Shown: positions 41,640 to 50,587, counted from the stretch's first letter. The stretch: 64,000 nt of DNA from Paenibacillus glycinis (GCF_009909185.1 NZ_JAAAMV010000009.1:1-64000); one strand, 5' to 3'. Numbers and translations: made by a program. The notes: generated from the letters alone by a model not told the origin.

Positions 41640-41872
41640 GACGCGTTGTGACAACGGACCGGATCATAGCGGCGCAGATCCATTATTTGCAGGTGGAGCA
41701 ACTCGAATCGGCGCGGGAAATCGCTTGTTATGGAAGAAGAGCCGATACATCTCGCAGGCGGCCTTGGAATTCCGCGAGGTCGTGACCGCGTATTTCGCGG
41801 GCCGGTTCGAGGGAAGAGCGGAGGCGCGGCGTAAGATCGGGTTAGTGCAGAAGCCTGGGGCAAATTTGAAAT
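41640..41872 (+). other. Degenerate coding-like stretch, two frames
   Basis: TTDRIIAAQIHYLQVEQLES appears in one frame and ISQAALEFREVVTAYFAGRF in another; they switch near 41730. Together they could be the remains of a single alpha-helical protein. I do not recognise it. The rest of 41505-42013 contains only a stem-loop at 41886. Confidence 0.3.
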
Positions 41873-41885
41873 AGGCGAAAACGAG

Positions 41886-41921
41886 GCAAGAGCCGTTTGC
41901 GGAAGCGCAAACGGCTCTTGC
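41886..41921. terminator. 15-bp stem-loop
   Basis: GCAAGAGCCGTTTGC (41886-41900) pairs with GCAAACGGCTCTTGC (41907-41921). A T-run exists only on the minus strand, so it may end the ankyrin transcript. Confidence 0.65.
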
Positions 41922-42013
41922 ACGTGCGGCGTAAAAAGAAACTAGCGCCTATTAGCGCCGCGCGAACGGCGGCTGCGGCGTTCTCCGGTCAAGCCGCTTC
42001 CCGGAAAGCAGCA

Positions 42014-43324
42014 TCAGCCGGCCGCTCCGTGCGCGAGGAGCAGTTGCCGAACGCTATCGCTGCCGGCCGCGCGATCGGGGAGTTTCGCTCCGGCCTCGAT
42101 AAGCATCGTCGCTGCGCCGGCATAATCCCCGGCAGGATCCTGGAGGTTCAGGGATCCCCAGATGCAGCTGCGCAGCGGCGTGGCGCCGAACTCGTTCTCC
42201 GCATGGACGGACGCGCCGCGGGCAAGCAGGAAGCGGACGATGTCGAGGTCGCCTCGGCTGGCGGACGCATGAAGGGCCGTCGATGACCGCGGGCTTCGCC
42301 GCGCATCCACGCGGAACCCTGCGTCGAGCATGGTGCGGACCGCATCGAGCCGATGATCTCCGGCGGCATCGACGAGGAGCGCTTCATCCTCCGGCTTCAA
42401 GGAGGCGACCAGATTCCCGTGCGCGTCCGTTATCGCGCGGACGGCATTCGCATCCGCCTCGTAGCAAGCCAACAAAAGCCGTTGTTCCGGCGAGCTATGC
42501 GCCAGCATCGCATCGACGAGCTCGCGGTAATGCAAGCGTAAGGCGAGGATTAACGGGCGCGCGAACGGACCGACTTTGTAGACGTAAATGTGGCCGCCGT
42601 CCGAATCGCCGGAGGTGAAGGCGCCTTTGCCGACCTGCGCATGCACGGCATTCGGGTCCGCTTCGAGGATCCGGCGCAGCATGGCGGCATCGTTCAGCAT
42701 GCAGGCCATAAAGATATCCGGCGCGGCCCCTCGCTCGACGAGATAGCCGCATATTTCCTTATCGTGCACGGCCCATTGCGCGGGCGTGCTGCCATGATCC
42801 AAGTCTCTCATATCGATCTCCGCCCCGCGAGAAAGCAGGAAATCGACGACCTGGCGATCCTTGGCGAAGTGCAGCGGGACTTGGCCGTCGGGACCGCGCC
42901 GGTTCACGACGGCAGGGTCTTCCTCCGCCAGCCGCTCCAGCGTCTCGATCATCCCCAGCGCGGCGGCGGCGTGGGCATCGACATCGGCGCCGCGTCCGAT
43001 CAGGTAACGCGATAGCGCGTGATGGTCATGATGCAGCACGCCGAAGCCTCCGGCCCACCATTGGCTCTTCGCGTTGATGTCCGCGCCGTGCGCCAGCAGG
43101 ACATCGACCATCGCGCGATCGCCTCTCGATGCCGCCGCGACGATAGCCGGACTATCGAAGGCGAAGCAGGGAACGTCGATCAGCGCGCTCAGCCACGGAT
43201 GCGTTCCGAACAGCCGCGCCGCCGTATCGGCATCCCCTTGCGATATCGCCTGCGTAAGCTGTGCGGCGGTTTCTTTATCCGGATCGCTTAAGGAATCGAA
43301 TGCCTTCCGCTGTTCTGCGTCCAT
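42014..43324 (-). CDS. Ankyrin-repeat protein
   Basis: The 436-residue protein is built of ankyrin repeats, for example DSPAIVAAASRGDRAMVDVL, LLAHGADINAKSQ, LLSRGAEIDMRDLDHGSTPA, ALHASASRGDLDIVRFLLAR and GASVHAENEFGATPLR. Ankyrin repeats mediate protein binding, and no catalytic domain is seen. GGAGGG lies 8 nt before ATG 43324, which I prefer to the ATG 6 nt upstream. There is no signal peptide. Neighbours do not suggest a partner. Confidence 0.85.
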   Translation of the reverse strand: MDAEQRKAFDSLSDPDKETAAQLTQAISQGDADTAARLFGTHPWLSALIDVPCFAFDSPAIVAAASRGDRAMVDVLLAHGADINAKSQWWAGGFGVLHHDHHALSRYLIGRGADVDAHAAAALGMIETLERLAEEDPAVVNRRGPDGQVPLHFAKDRQVVDFLLSRGAEIDMRDLDHGSTPAQWAVHDKEICGYLVERGAAPDIFMACMLNDAAMLRRILEADPNAVHAQVGKGAFTSGDSDGGHIYVYKVGPFARPLILALRLHYRELVDAMLAHSSPEQRLLLACYEADANAVRAITDAHGNLVASLKPEDEALLVDAAGDHRLDAVRTMLDAGFRVDARRSPRSSTALHASASRGDLDIVRFLLARGASVHAENEFGATPLRSCIWGSLNLQDPAGDYAGAATMLIEAGAKLPDRAAGSDSVRQLLLAHGAAG

Positions 43325-43472
43325 TGTCATTTCCCTCCAATTGCTTCTATTGATCGCTTCGCAATCGCGATTTTGATCTAATTTCGTCAGCGAATCCCGA
43401 TCTCCTTCATGCAGCGGTCGCTATCCGCGCGCCGTCGCTGCGGATCGGGCGCGTGTGACCAAGAGCGTCACG

Positions 43473-43515
43473 AGAAAAGGAGCGCAAAACCGTCGCCGGT
43501 TTTCGCTCCTTTTCT
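43473..43515 (-). terminator. Terminator after the DinB-like gene
   Basis: AGAAAAGGAGCG (43473-43484) pairs with CGCTCCTTTTCT (43504-43515), and AAAACCG (43486-43492) with CGGTTTT (43497-43503): a 19-bp stem with one bulge. Confidence 0.8.
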
Positions 43516-43608
43516 GATGACCGATTCTGAATGCCGGAGACGGCGAGATTTCCGATCGGTATGGCGCTGCTCGGAAGCCGAGGTCGCGCATGGATTTCCG
43601 ATCGTTCG

Positions 43609-44103
43609 TCAAGCCCGATCGTCGGCCGAGGGACCGTACATGCCCGGAACCGGAATGTCGAGCAGCCGCAGATAGACGCCGAGCTGCGCCCGGTGGTGGA
43701 TCATGTGGCTGATGCCGACGGTACGGAAAGCGGCCGCCCGCGGTTGGCGGAGGATGATGCGGTCGCCGTGGCGCAGCGTCCATTCTTCGCCCAACGATTT
43801 CTCGTCGCATTCGGCCAGCAGCTGTTCCAATTTGCTGACGCTGGCGTCGAACTCCTCGAGAAACTCCGAGCGCTTCTGCAGCGCCTCGCGCCGCTGCGGC
43901 ACGGTCGAAAGATCGAATTCCGGGTACTGGAACATCGCGACCTGCCAGTTCACCAGGTTGATCAGATGCGTGGAAAGCCCGCCGAGCGCCATCGATTTCT
44001 CATGCGGTTTCCAGGCCATATGCTCCTCGGGCAAGCGTTCCAGGACGAGGCGGGTAGCGGCCAGCTCCTTCGCGGCATCGCCGATAATCAGTTGTTTCGT
44101 CAT
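43609..44103 (-). CDS. DinB-family protein
   Basis: The 164-residue four-helix protein has the three conserved histidines of DinB/YfiT-like metalloproteins: MAWKPHEKSM, STHLINLVNWQV and ISHMIHHRAQLGVYLR. Family members are metal-dependent thiol transferases or hydrolases, and many are unassigned. AAGGAGG is 9 nt before ATG 44103. A perfect 7-bp dyad lies upstream at 44128. Confidence 0.88.
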   Translation of the reverse strand: MTKQLIIGDAAKELAATRLVLERLPEEHMAWKPHEKSMALGGLSTHLINLVNWQVAMFQYPEFDLSTVPQRREALQKRSEFLEEFDASVSKLEQLLAECDEKSLGEEWTLRHGDRIILRQPRAAAFRTVGISHMIHHRAQLGVYLRLLDIPVPGMYGPSADDRA

Positions 44104-44127
44104 CAGATCATTCCTCCTTATCAAAGT

Positions 44128-44144
44128 AAGCATACTATATGCTT
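44128..44144 (-). promoter_or_regulatory. Operator-like dyad upstream of the DinB-like gene
   Basis: AAGCATA-CTA-TATGCTT is a perfect inverted repeat 25-41 bp before the start codon; the minus strand includes TATAGT as a possible -10. Confidence 0.45.
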
Positions 44145-44289
44145 GTCCGAACGCATAGGATTTGATTGCCAATCCGATGAACCCTGTAGGCCCGACAAGA
44201 TTCCGGCGGTCGGTTCCGTAAGGAGAGGATTGTCGTCGCGACAAGACGCCTTTCCGTAACGCGGAGAGGCGTCTTGCTTATTGGCGTCC

Positions 44290-44548
44290 GCCTGCCACGG
44301 CAGCCTTTCGAAACGGTTTTCCCGGGCGTCGATCAACGCCAATTTGCAATTGAGCCGCTCCAACGTTCTCATGAGCAGCGAGATTCGATCCTCCACTTTG
44401 CTCTTTTGTCGCGCCGGCATCGTTTTTCTTTGCGGCAGCGTGCTTTCCTGCCCTTGTACAGCTCCAAATACTGCTTGATATCGACTAAAGGCAGCCCGGT
44501 CGAACGCAGGGCCTGCACCGTTTCGATCCGGTTCCCGACGCGTACAGG
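44290..44548 (-). pseudogene. MerR-family regulator remnant, frameshifted and N-terminally deleted
   Basis: On the minus strand one frame reads VGNRIETVQALRSTGLPLVD then IKQYLELYKG, and the next frame continues GQESTLPQRKTMPARQKSKV then EDRISLLMRTLERLNCKLAL. Joined at about 44451-44456, these are the middle and coiled-coil end of a MerR regulator. The N-terminal helix-turn-helix is missing. It lies between the DinB gene and a lone terminator, in 711 bp that otherwise hold no intact gene. Confidence 0.7.
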
Positions 44549-44690
44549 TCCTGCGTCGATCGGATGATGCAGGCCATGATGGCGGCAAGGGGAGTCGAGC
44601 TTCGGGAGCGGGTCTCGCGAACGATGCTCGCGCTGGTCCGCGGGGCAGGCTCACGCTGAATCGCGCCGGGCATGCCTGTCCGGACATAGG

Positions 44691-44733
44691 GGTACCTCGG
44701 ACATAAGCGTCATTGGGTCCGAGGTACCTTTTT
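44691..44733 (+). terminator. Strong terminator without an intact upstream gene
   Basis: GGTACCTCGGAC (44691-44702) pairs with GTCCGAGGTACC (44717-44728), followed by TTTTT. The nearest plus-strand coding trace is a short piece at ~44563-44660 (MAARGVELRERVSRTMLALV), perhaps the end of a lost gene. Confidence 0.85.
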
Positions 44734-44815
44734 CCTTTTTAGGCGAATTTTCGGATCGTATTTCTAAGGATATCCGGCGACGGGGACGATAAGGGAAGAA
44801 AGGAGGTTAGAACGG

Positions 44816-47281
44816 ATGAGAATGCGGGTAAGGGTAATTAGCAGGGCTCTGTTGGCGTTCATGACGGCATGGGCCGCCTTGGCGGCGTTTATTCCATTCG
44901 ATCAAGTTCGAGGTGAAGGGACGATGCTCAAGACAGGCAATTACGTGTACAGCGCCGCTCCGGACGGCGGCAATTCTCCGGACCTGTTGGCGACCGGCCT
45001 GATGTCTTCGGCGAACGGCGTGTTGTACGACGGCACCGCCGCCTACGCGGGCTGGATGGGGCGGGCGAAGTCGCCGGCGACGGTGCACGTGGTCATCGAT
45101 TTGCTTCGGGATTATCCTCTCGACCAAGTGCGGCTGGTATTGAATTCCCCGAACAAATATTGGGGCTTCAAGGACTTGACCGTCAAATACCGTCCGGAGG
45201 CGGCGACGGGTTATTACATCGCGACGCGGCATATCCGGCAGGATACCGGATTGAACTACGACGTCGCGGTGCCGATGGCGGGCAAGACGGCCAGGTTCAT
45301 CGTGCTGGACATCACGCGCACCCAGGCTTTTCAGCATATCCCGCTGACGGAAGTCGAGATTACGCGCGGCACCGGCACGCCGGGGCAAAATCCGAAGCCG
45401 GCCTTCACGGCGGAGCAGCTGAAGGCCGAGCTGAACAAGGACGCCCTGTTGGCGGACCGGTTCGGCCAATGGATGAACGATGCCTGGCCGGGCAAGATCG
45501 CCTCCGACGCGCAGCTGCGGCAGAACTACGCGGACGAGGCCGCCGCTCTGGCGAGCGTCGCGCTGGACCCGGCGCTTTACGATCCCTATGGCGGCGTGAA
45601 GCGCATCGGGAAGTTCGACAGCACCGGGTTCTTCAGGCTGCAGCAGATCGACGGCAAATGGTGGTTCGTCACGCCGGACGGCTATCCCTTCCTGCTGAAA
45701 GGGGTGGACGCCGCCAGCTTATGGGATGCCGGATACCGGACGCCGACGCTGAAGCCGGACGGCACGCCGAGGCAAATCTTCGAGCAGCTCCCCGACAAGT
45801 CGCTCTACGGTCCGGCCTACACCAAGGACGAGAACGGCGAATACGTCAGCTTCGTCGTCGCGAACGCGATCAAGAAATACGGCAGCGACTACGAGGCCAA
45901 ATGGGAGGAGATAACGCGCAAGCGTCTGATCTCGTGGGGCTTCAACGCTTTCAGCAAGTGGACCAAGCCGAAGAACGTCGCGTTTCCATACGTGCAGGTG
46001 CTGCAGGACCCGACCAACCTGAGAAGAATCCTATGGTCGTACGACGTGTTCGATCCCCAGACCGCCCCGATCATCGAGAACGCGTTGAAGGCGCAGCTGC
46101 AGAACGCGCGCAACAGCAAATGGCTCATCGGATATACTTACGATAACGAAGCCGGCTGGACGGCCGACATCGTCAAGGAGCTGCTCGGGTACGGATCGGA
46201 TTCTCCGGCGAAGGGCGCCTTCGTGGATTATCTCGCCTCGCGGCACGGCGGCAATCTCGCGACCGTCAACAAGCTGCTCGGGACGAACGCCGCCTCGTTC
46301 GACGCGCTCAAGAACACGCCCATCGCGATCGCCAAGGTGCCCGCCGCGGACGTGTCGGGCTATATCACCTTGGCCTCCGGGACGTATTACGCCATGATCC
46401 GCGACATCCTCAAACGGTACGACCCGAATCATTTGTTCCTTGGCTCCAACATCGTTCCTACCTGGCGAACGAGCCTGGATTGGGATCGGGGAGCCATGCC
46501 GTACGTCGATGCCTTCTCCGTGGACAGCTATACGCGGGACGGCAGCTGGATCGACGAGTACGCCGCTTTCGGGAAGCCGCTGCTGAACCTGGAGCATTCC
46601 TTCGGCATGTCCGACCGCGGACTGTCGTACATCAGCGCCCCGACGAAGACGGCCGGCATCGCGGAGCGGGGAGAAGCGTACCGGGCATTCGCGGAAAGCC
46701 AGGCGGAGAGCCCGCTGTTCGTCGGCTCCGGCTGGTACGCCTATTACGATCAGCCCGTCACCGGACGCGCGGACGCCGAAAGCTATAACGTCGGACTCGT
46801 CAATCAGCAGGATCAGCCTTATACGGACATGGTCGCCATCATGAAGCAGGCGCATGCCGGCTTGGAGAACGTTCACCTGTACGGCAGGGATCTCGCCGTC
46901 GGCGGCCCGACGGCAGCCAGCTCCTCGATGATGGCTTCGCTCGGGTCCGGGAACGCGGTCGACGGCAACGGCACGACGCGCTGGGGATCGAGGTATACCG
47001 ACAACGAGTGGATCTACGTCGATCTCGGCGCGGTCAAGACGGTGAACCGCGTGTGGCTGAGCTGGGAAGCGGCTTACGCGAAGGCGTACAAGATTCAGGT
47101 ATCGAGCGACGCCAAGACGTGGACGGACGTGTACGAGACCGCCGCGGGCGACGGAGGAATCGACAATATCGCGTTCACGCCGAAGAGCGCAAGGTATGTG
47201 CGCATACTCGGCTTGAAGCGGGGATCGGCGTTCGGCTATTCGTTATGGCGTTTCGAGGTATACGGGCCGGCCTCCGGTTGA
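44816..47281 (+). CDS. Secreted GH-A (agarase-like, GH50-type) glycoside hydrolase with flanking discoidin-like modules
   Basis: The 821-residue protein has a signal peptide (~1-33). Residues ~45-185 form a discoidin/CBM-like module (YPLDQVRLVLNSPNKYWGF). The catalytic TIM barrel follows with FRLQQIDGKWWFVTPDGYPF, then LLKGVD, as in GH50/agarase-like enzymes. Candidate acid/base is Glu in YTYDNEAGW and candidate nucleophile Glu in LLNLEHSFG. A C-terminal F5/8-type (CBM32-like) module spans ~685-818 (SGNAVDGNGTTRWGSRYTDN, EWIYVDLGA). AAAGGAGG precedes the ATG. It probably cleaves a galactan or similar polysaccharide; exact family is uncertain. Confidence 0.8.
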   Translation: MRMRVRVISRALLAFMTAWAALAAFIPFDQVRGEGTMLKTGNYVYSAAPDGGNSPDLLATGLMSSANGVLYDGTAAYAGWMGRAKSPATVHVVIDLLRDYPLDQVRLVLNSPNKYWGFKDLTVKYRPEAATGYYIATRHIRQDTGLNYDVAVPMAGKTARFIVLDITRTQAFQHIPLTEVEITRGTGTPGQNPKPAFTAEQLKAELNKDALLADRFGQWMNDAWPGKIASDAQLRQNYADEAAALASVALDPALYDPYGGVKRIGKFDSTGFFRLQQIDGKWWFVTPDGYPFLLKGVDAASLWDAGYRTPTLKPDGTPRQIFEQLPDKSLYGPAYTKDENGEYVSFVVANAIKKYGSDYEAKWEEITRKRLISWGFNAFSKWTKPKNVAFPYVQVLQDPTNLRRILWSYDVFDPQTAPIIENALKAQLQNARNSKWLIGYTYDNEAGWTADIVKELLGYGSDSPAKGAFVDYLASRHGGNLATVNKLLGTNAASFDALKNTPIAIAKVPAADVSGYITLASGTYYAMIRDILKRYDPNHLFLGSNIVPTWRTSLDWDRGAMPYVDAFSVDSYTRDGSWIDEYAAFGKPLLNLEHSFGMSDRGLSYISAPTKTAGIAERGEAYRAFAESQAESPLFVGSGWYAYYDQPVTGRADAESYNVGLVNQQDQPYTDMVAIMKQAHAGLENVHLYGRDLAVGGPTAASSSMMASLGSGNAVDGNGTTRWGSRYTDNEWIYVDLGAVKTVNRVWLSWEAAYAKAYKIQVSSDAKTWTDVYETAAGDGGIDNIAFTPKSARYVRILGLKRGSAFGYSLWRFEVYGPASG

Positions 47282-47377
47282 TCGGATCGTCCCATGCGGC
47301 GGTTTGCCGCGGGCGGAATATCGCCGTCGCGGCAAAACCAAGCTTTCCGCATCGCGGACTCCTGGAGGAGAAGTGCC

Positions 47378-47441
47378 GCGAATAAGGTTGTCAGCAGAAG
47401 CCGCGAATTCGCGGCTTTTTTCTGTGGCGAATAAAGTTGTC
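47378..47441. repeat. 15-bp direct repeats flanking a terminator
   Basis: GCGAATAAGGTTGTC (47378-47392) and GCGAATAAAGTTGTC (47427-47441) differ by one base and are 49 bp apart. They bracket the hairpin at 47398. Confidence 0.6.
47398..47421 (+). terminator. Terminator after the glycoside hydrolase
   Basis: A 20-bp perfect palindrome (core GCCGCGAATTCGCGGC) is followed by six T. It lies 117 bp after the hydrolase stop. Confidence 0.85.
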
Positions 47442-47620
47442 GATGTCATGAGGTCGCCTGCGAACATAAGCATGCGGACGATCGAGGGACATCGAGCGGC
47501 CGAGCGAGCGGGTCGTACCGGGGAATCCGGGCGCATGCGTTGCCAAAGCCGATGACCGGACGATTGAAGATTAGCGGGATGCTGCGCCGTTTCCCGCGAT
47601 CCGGCGCCTTGAAGATGCAG

Positions 47621-47672
47621 TTGACACGACACCAAACGGTGCCCTATAATGAAAATGACACTAAACGGTGTC
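47621..47672 (+). promoter_or_regulatory. Promoter with two ArsR operators
   Basis: TTGACA (47621-47626), 18 bp, TATAAT (47645-47650). GACACCAAACGGTGCC (47628-47643) fills the spacer and GACACTAAACGGTGTC (47657-47672), a perfect dyad in its arms, lies just after the -10. Copies are 29 bp apart. Placement and symmetry fit autorepression by the ArsR protein 83 bp downstream. Confidence 0.8.
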
Positions 47673-47754
47673 CGATGATTGACCGTTCATCGGAACGTTC
47701 GAATCGATCATGAACAACCTGCATGCGAACGCGCAGAATTTAGGAGAGAGTGCT

Positions 47755-48084
47755 GTGACCGAAGACAACCGATTGCGGGATGTGTTCGACGCGATTGCGG
47801 ATCCGACCAGGCGCCGGCTGATTCGGCTGCTGGCGGAGGCGGAGGAGCTGCCGCTGCATGAATTGACGTCCCAGTTTCAAATGGGCCGCACGGCGGTATC
47901 CAAGCATTTGGCGATCCTGAAAGAGGCCGGAGTGGTACGCGACCGAAAAGTCGGCAGGGAAACGCGATTCAGGCTGAACGCCGCGCCGTTGAGGGAAATT
48001 CAGGATTGGGTAGCCTTCTACAGCAAGTTCTGGAGTACCAACATGCAACGCTTGAAGCAGTTATTCGAAGAGGAAGAAGAATGA
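47755..48084 (+). CDS. ArsR-family transcriptional regulator
   Basis: The 109-residue protein has the ArsR fold: FDAIADPTRRRLIRLLAEAE, LTSQFQMGRTAVSKHLAIL and KEAGVVRDRKVGRETRFRLN. It carries no cysteine-based metal site, as in SdpR-like members that sense other signals. GTG 47755 has AGGAGAG upstream; the earlier ATG 47710 lacks a site. Two matching palindromes over its promoter point to autoregulation, and the UvrA2-like gene 98 bp downstream likely belongs to the same regulon. Confidence 0.9.
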   Translation: MTEDNRLRDVFDAIADPTRRRLIRLLAEAEELPLHELTSQFQMGRTAVSKHLAILKEAGVVRDRKVGRETRFRLNAAPLREIQDWVAFYSKFWSTNMQRLKQLFEEEEE

Positions 48085-48182
48085 GCCTGGCATTGTCCGT
48101 GGACGACCCGCAATAACGCGCGTAGCGCATAGGAATCAGGCCGATATGCGACCGCCGAACACGAATACGATCAGAAGGATGG

Positions 48183-50453
48183 ATGCGAAGCATGAGCGAA
48201 TCGAATCAGGAATTTATCGTCATCTCCGGCGCGCGGGAAAACAATCTCAAGAACGTGTCCCTGCGCATCCCCAAGCGGAAGATCACGATCTTCACCGGGG
48301 TATCCGGATCCGGCAAGTCTTCGATCGTCTTCGATACGATCGCGGCGGAATCCACGCGATTGCTGAACGAGAATTTCAGCATATTCGTGCGTACGTTCCT
48401 GCCCCGCGTACCGCAGCCGGACACGGATGCGATCGAGAATCTGAGCATGGCCGTGATCGTGGATCAGAAACGGCTCGGCGGCGGTTCCCACTCCACGATG
48501 GGCACGATCACCGATATCTCGCCCATACTTCGCCTGCTCTTCTCCCGGGCAGGCCAGCCGCATGTCGGGCCGGCAAACCTGTTCTCGTTCAACGATCCGC
48601 AGGGCATGTGTCCCGAGTGCAACGGGATCGGCCGAAGACTGGGCGTCGACATGGTCAAGGCGCTGGACATGTCCAAGTCGTTGAACGAAGGGGCGATCAT
48701 GCTGCCGGATTACGGGGTGAACGGCTGGGAATGGAACATGGTCGTCCAGTCGGGTTCTTACGATCTCGATAAGAAGCTGAGCGATTATGCGGAAGACGAG
48801 CTAAACCGGCTGCTGTTCGCCAAGGCGAGGAAAGTGGAGATGGATTTCGCCGGCAAGGCAGTGAACGTTACCGTGGAAGGCATCATCGAGAAGTTCACCA
48901 ACAAGTATATCAAGCAGGACGTGAAGACGAAGTCCGAGCGCACGCAGAAGATCGTCGCGCCGTTCATCTCCGAGGGCCCTTGCTCCGGCTGCCGCGGAGC
49001 GAGGCTCAGCCAGGCCGCGCTCGGCTGCAGGATCGGCGGGTTCAACATCGCGGAGCTGTCCTCCATGGAGGTCGGCCGGCTCATCCGCGTCGTCCGGGAG
49101 ATCGACGATCCCGTTGCCGCGCCGGTCATAAGGTCGTTGACGGAGCGGCTGCAGCATCTGGTCGATATCGGGCTGGACTACTTGACGCTGGACCGCGAGA
49201 CGGATACGCTGTCCGGCGGCGAGTCGCAGCGCGTCAAGATGGTGAAGCATCTGAGCGGCAGCCTGGTCGACGTCACGTACATCTTCGACGAGCCGAGCAT
49301 CGGCCTGCATCCCCGCGACGTGCATCGGCTGGTCGCGCTGCTGCAGAAGCTGCGCGACAAGGGCAATACCGTGATCGTCGTCGAGCATGATCCCGACGTG
49401 ATCAAGGCGGCGGACCATATCGTCGACGTCGGCCCGCATGCCGGCAGCCGCGGAGGCACCATCATGTACGAAGGAAGCTTCCCGGGCTTGCTGGAGTCGG
49501 GGACGCTCACGGGCAACCATATGAAGCGGCAGCTCCGGCTGAAGGAAACCAGCAGGCCGGCGTCCGGCAAGATGTCGATCCGGGATGCTGCGCTGCACAA
49601 CCTGCAGCACGTAACCGTGGATATTCCGACCGGCGTGCTGACCGTCGTTACGGGCGTCGCCGGCTCGGGCAAGAGCACGCTGATCAACGACGTTTTTCTT
49701 GCGCGGCATCCGGATGCGATCGTAATCGACCAATCGGCGGTAGGCGTATCCACGCGATCGAATCCCGCGACCTACACGGGCATCATGGACGACGTGCGCA
49801 AGGCGTTCGCATCCGCGAACAAGGTCAATCAAGGCTTGTTCAGCTTCAACTCCAAAGGGGCCTGCGAGAACTGTCAAGGGCTTGGCGTCGTGTATACCGA
49901 CCTTGCCTTTCTCGACAGCGTGAAGCTGCCGTGCGAGGTTTGCGGAGGCCGACGGTTTAAGGAAGAAGTGCTCGCGTACAAGCTGAACGGCAAGTCGATC
50001 GCCGACGTGCTGGAGATGACGGTGGAGCAGGCATTGGCGTTCTTCGAGCTGAAAGAGGTCAAGCGCAAGCTGCAGGCGATGAGCGACGTGGGACTGAACT
50101 ACGTTACGCTCGGCCAGCCGCTCAGCACGCTCTCGGGCGGGGAATGCCAGCGCATCAAGCTAGCCAGCGAACTGCACAAGAAGGGCAGCATCTACGTGAT
50201 GGACGAGCCGACGACCGGCCTGCATATGTCGGACATCGGCCATCTGCAGGAGATCATGAACCGGCTCGTGGATGCCGGCAATACGGTGATCGTCATCGAG
50301 CATAACCTCGAAGTCATCAGCCAAGCGGATTGGATCATCGACATGGGTCCGGACGGAGGCAGCAAGGGCGGCCAAGTCGTGTTCGAGGGCACGCCTTCGC
50401 AGATCGTCCATGCGGAACGGTCGATCACCGGCAGATACTTGGCGCAATCATAA
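48183..50453 (+). CDS. UvrA2/DrrC-like ABC ATPase
   Basis: The 756-residue protein has two UvrA-type ATPase halves: ITIFTGVSGSGKSSIVFDTI and GVAGSGKSTLINDVF (Walker A), LSGGESQRVKMVKHLS and LSGGECQRIKLASELH (signatures), IFDEPSIGLH and VMDEPTTGLH (Walker B). Zinc-binding pairs include CPECNGIG, CSGCRGARLS, CENCQGLG and CEVCGGRRF. It is ~190 residues shorter than UvrA and lacks most of the UvrB-binding insert, as in UvrA2/DrrC proteins tied to drug or DNA-adduct resistance. ATG 48183 follows AGAAGG closely; ATG 48192 is also possible. Confidence 0.9.
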   Translation: MRSMSESNQEFIVISGARENNLKNVSLRIPKRKITIFTGVSGSGKSSIVFDTIAAESTRLLNENFSIFVRTFLPRVPQPDTDAIENLSMAVIVDQKRLGGGSHSTMGTITDISPILRLLFSRAGQPHVGPANLFSFNDPQGMCPECNGIGRRLGVDMVKALDMSKSLNEGAIMLPDYGVNGWEWNMVVQSGSYDLDKKLSDYAEDELNRLLFAKARKVEMDFAGKAVNVTVEGIIEKFTNKYIKQDVKTKSERTQKIVAPFISEGPCSGCRGARLSQAALGCRIGGFNIAELSSMEVGRLIRVVREIDDPVAAPVIRSLTERLQHLVDIGLDYLTLDRETDTLSGGESQRVKMVKHLSGSLVDVTYIFDEPSIGLHPRDVHRLVALLQKLRDKGNTVIVVEHDPDVIKAADHIVDVGPHAGSRGGTIMYEGSFPGLLESGTLTGNHMKRQLRLKETSRPASGKMSIRDAALHNLQHVTVDIPTGVLTVVTGVAGSGKSTLINDVFLARHPDAIVIDQSAVGVSTRSNPATYTGIMDDVRKAFASANKVNQGLFSFNSKGACENCQGLGVVYTDLAFLDSVKLPCEVCGGRRFKEEVLAYKLNGKSIADVLEMTVEQALAFFELKEVKRKLQAMSDVGLNYVTLGQPLSTLSGGECQRIKLASELHKKGSIYVMDEPTTGLHMSDIGHLQEIMNRLVDAGNTVIVIEHNLEVISQADWIIDMGPDGGSKGGQVVFEGTPSQIVHAERSITGRYLAQS

Positions 50454-50463
50454 GACGGACCGC

Positions 50464-50523
50464 AAGCTCCCCGTGCGATAGACAGGCGAAAGCAACCTGC
50501 CTGCAATCGCGCGGGGGCTTTTT
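50464..50523 (+). terminator. Terminator after the UvrA2-like gene
   Basis: AAGCTCCCCGTGCGAT pairs with ATCGCGCGGGGGCTT (one or two mismatches) across a nested hairpin (GCAGG/CCTGC region), followed by TTTT. Confidence 0.75.
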
Positions 50524-50558
50524 GCGGTGCGCGATTGCGAGAAGCGTCGGAGCACGGG

Positions 50559-50587
50559 TTGACAAACCGTTCGGCTACGTATATTTT
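50559..50587 (+). promoter_or_regulatory. Promoter of the MarR gene
   Basis: TTGACA (50559-50564), 17 bp, TATTTT (50582-50587). The region after it is AT-rich (TATTTTAAATATGCATAG) with imperfect dyads that could be a MarR operator. Confidence 0.6.

Noticed and set aside
44121-44687. 188-codon minus-strand frame taken as an intact gene
   Set aside because: Only its middle part has MerR homology, which continues in a different frame upstream; the N-terminal part is Arg/Pro-rich noise.
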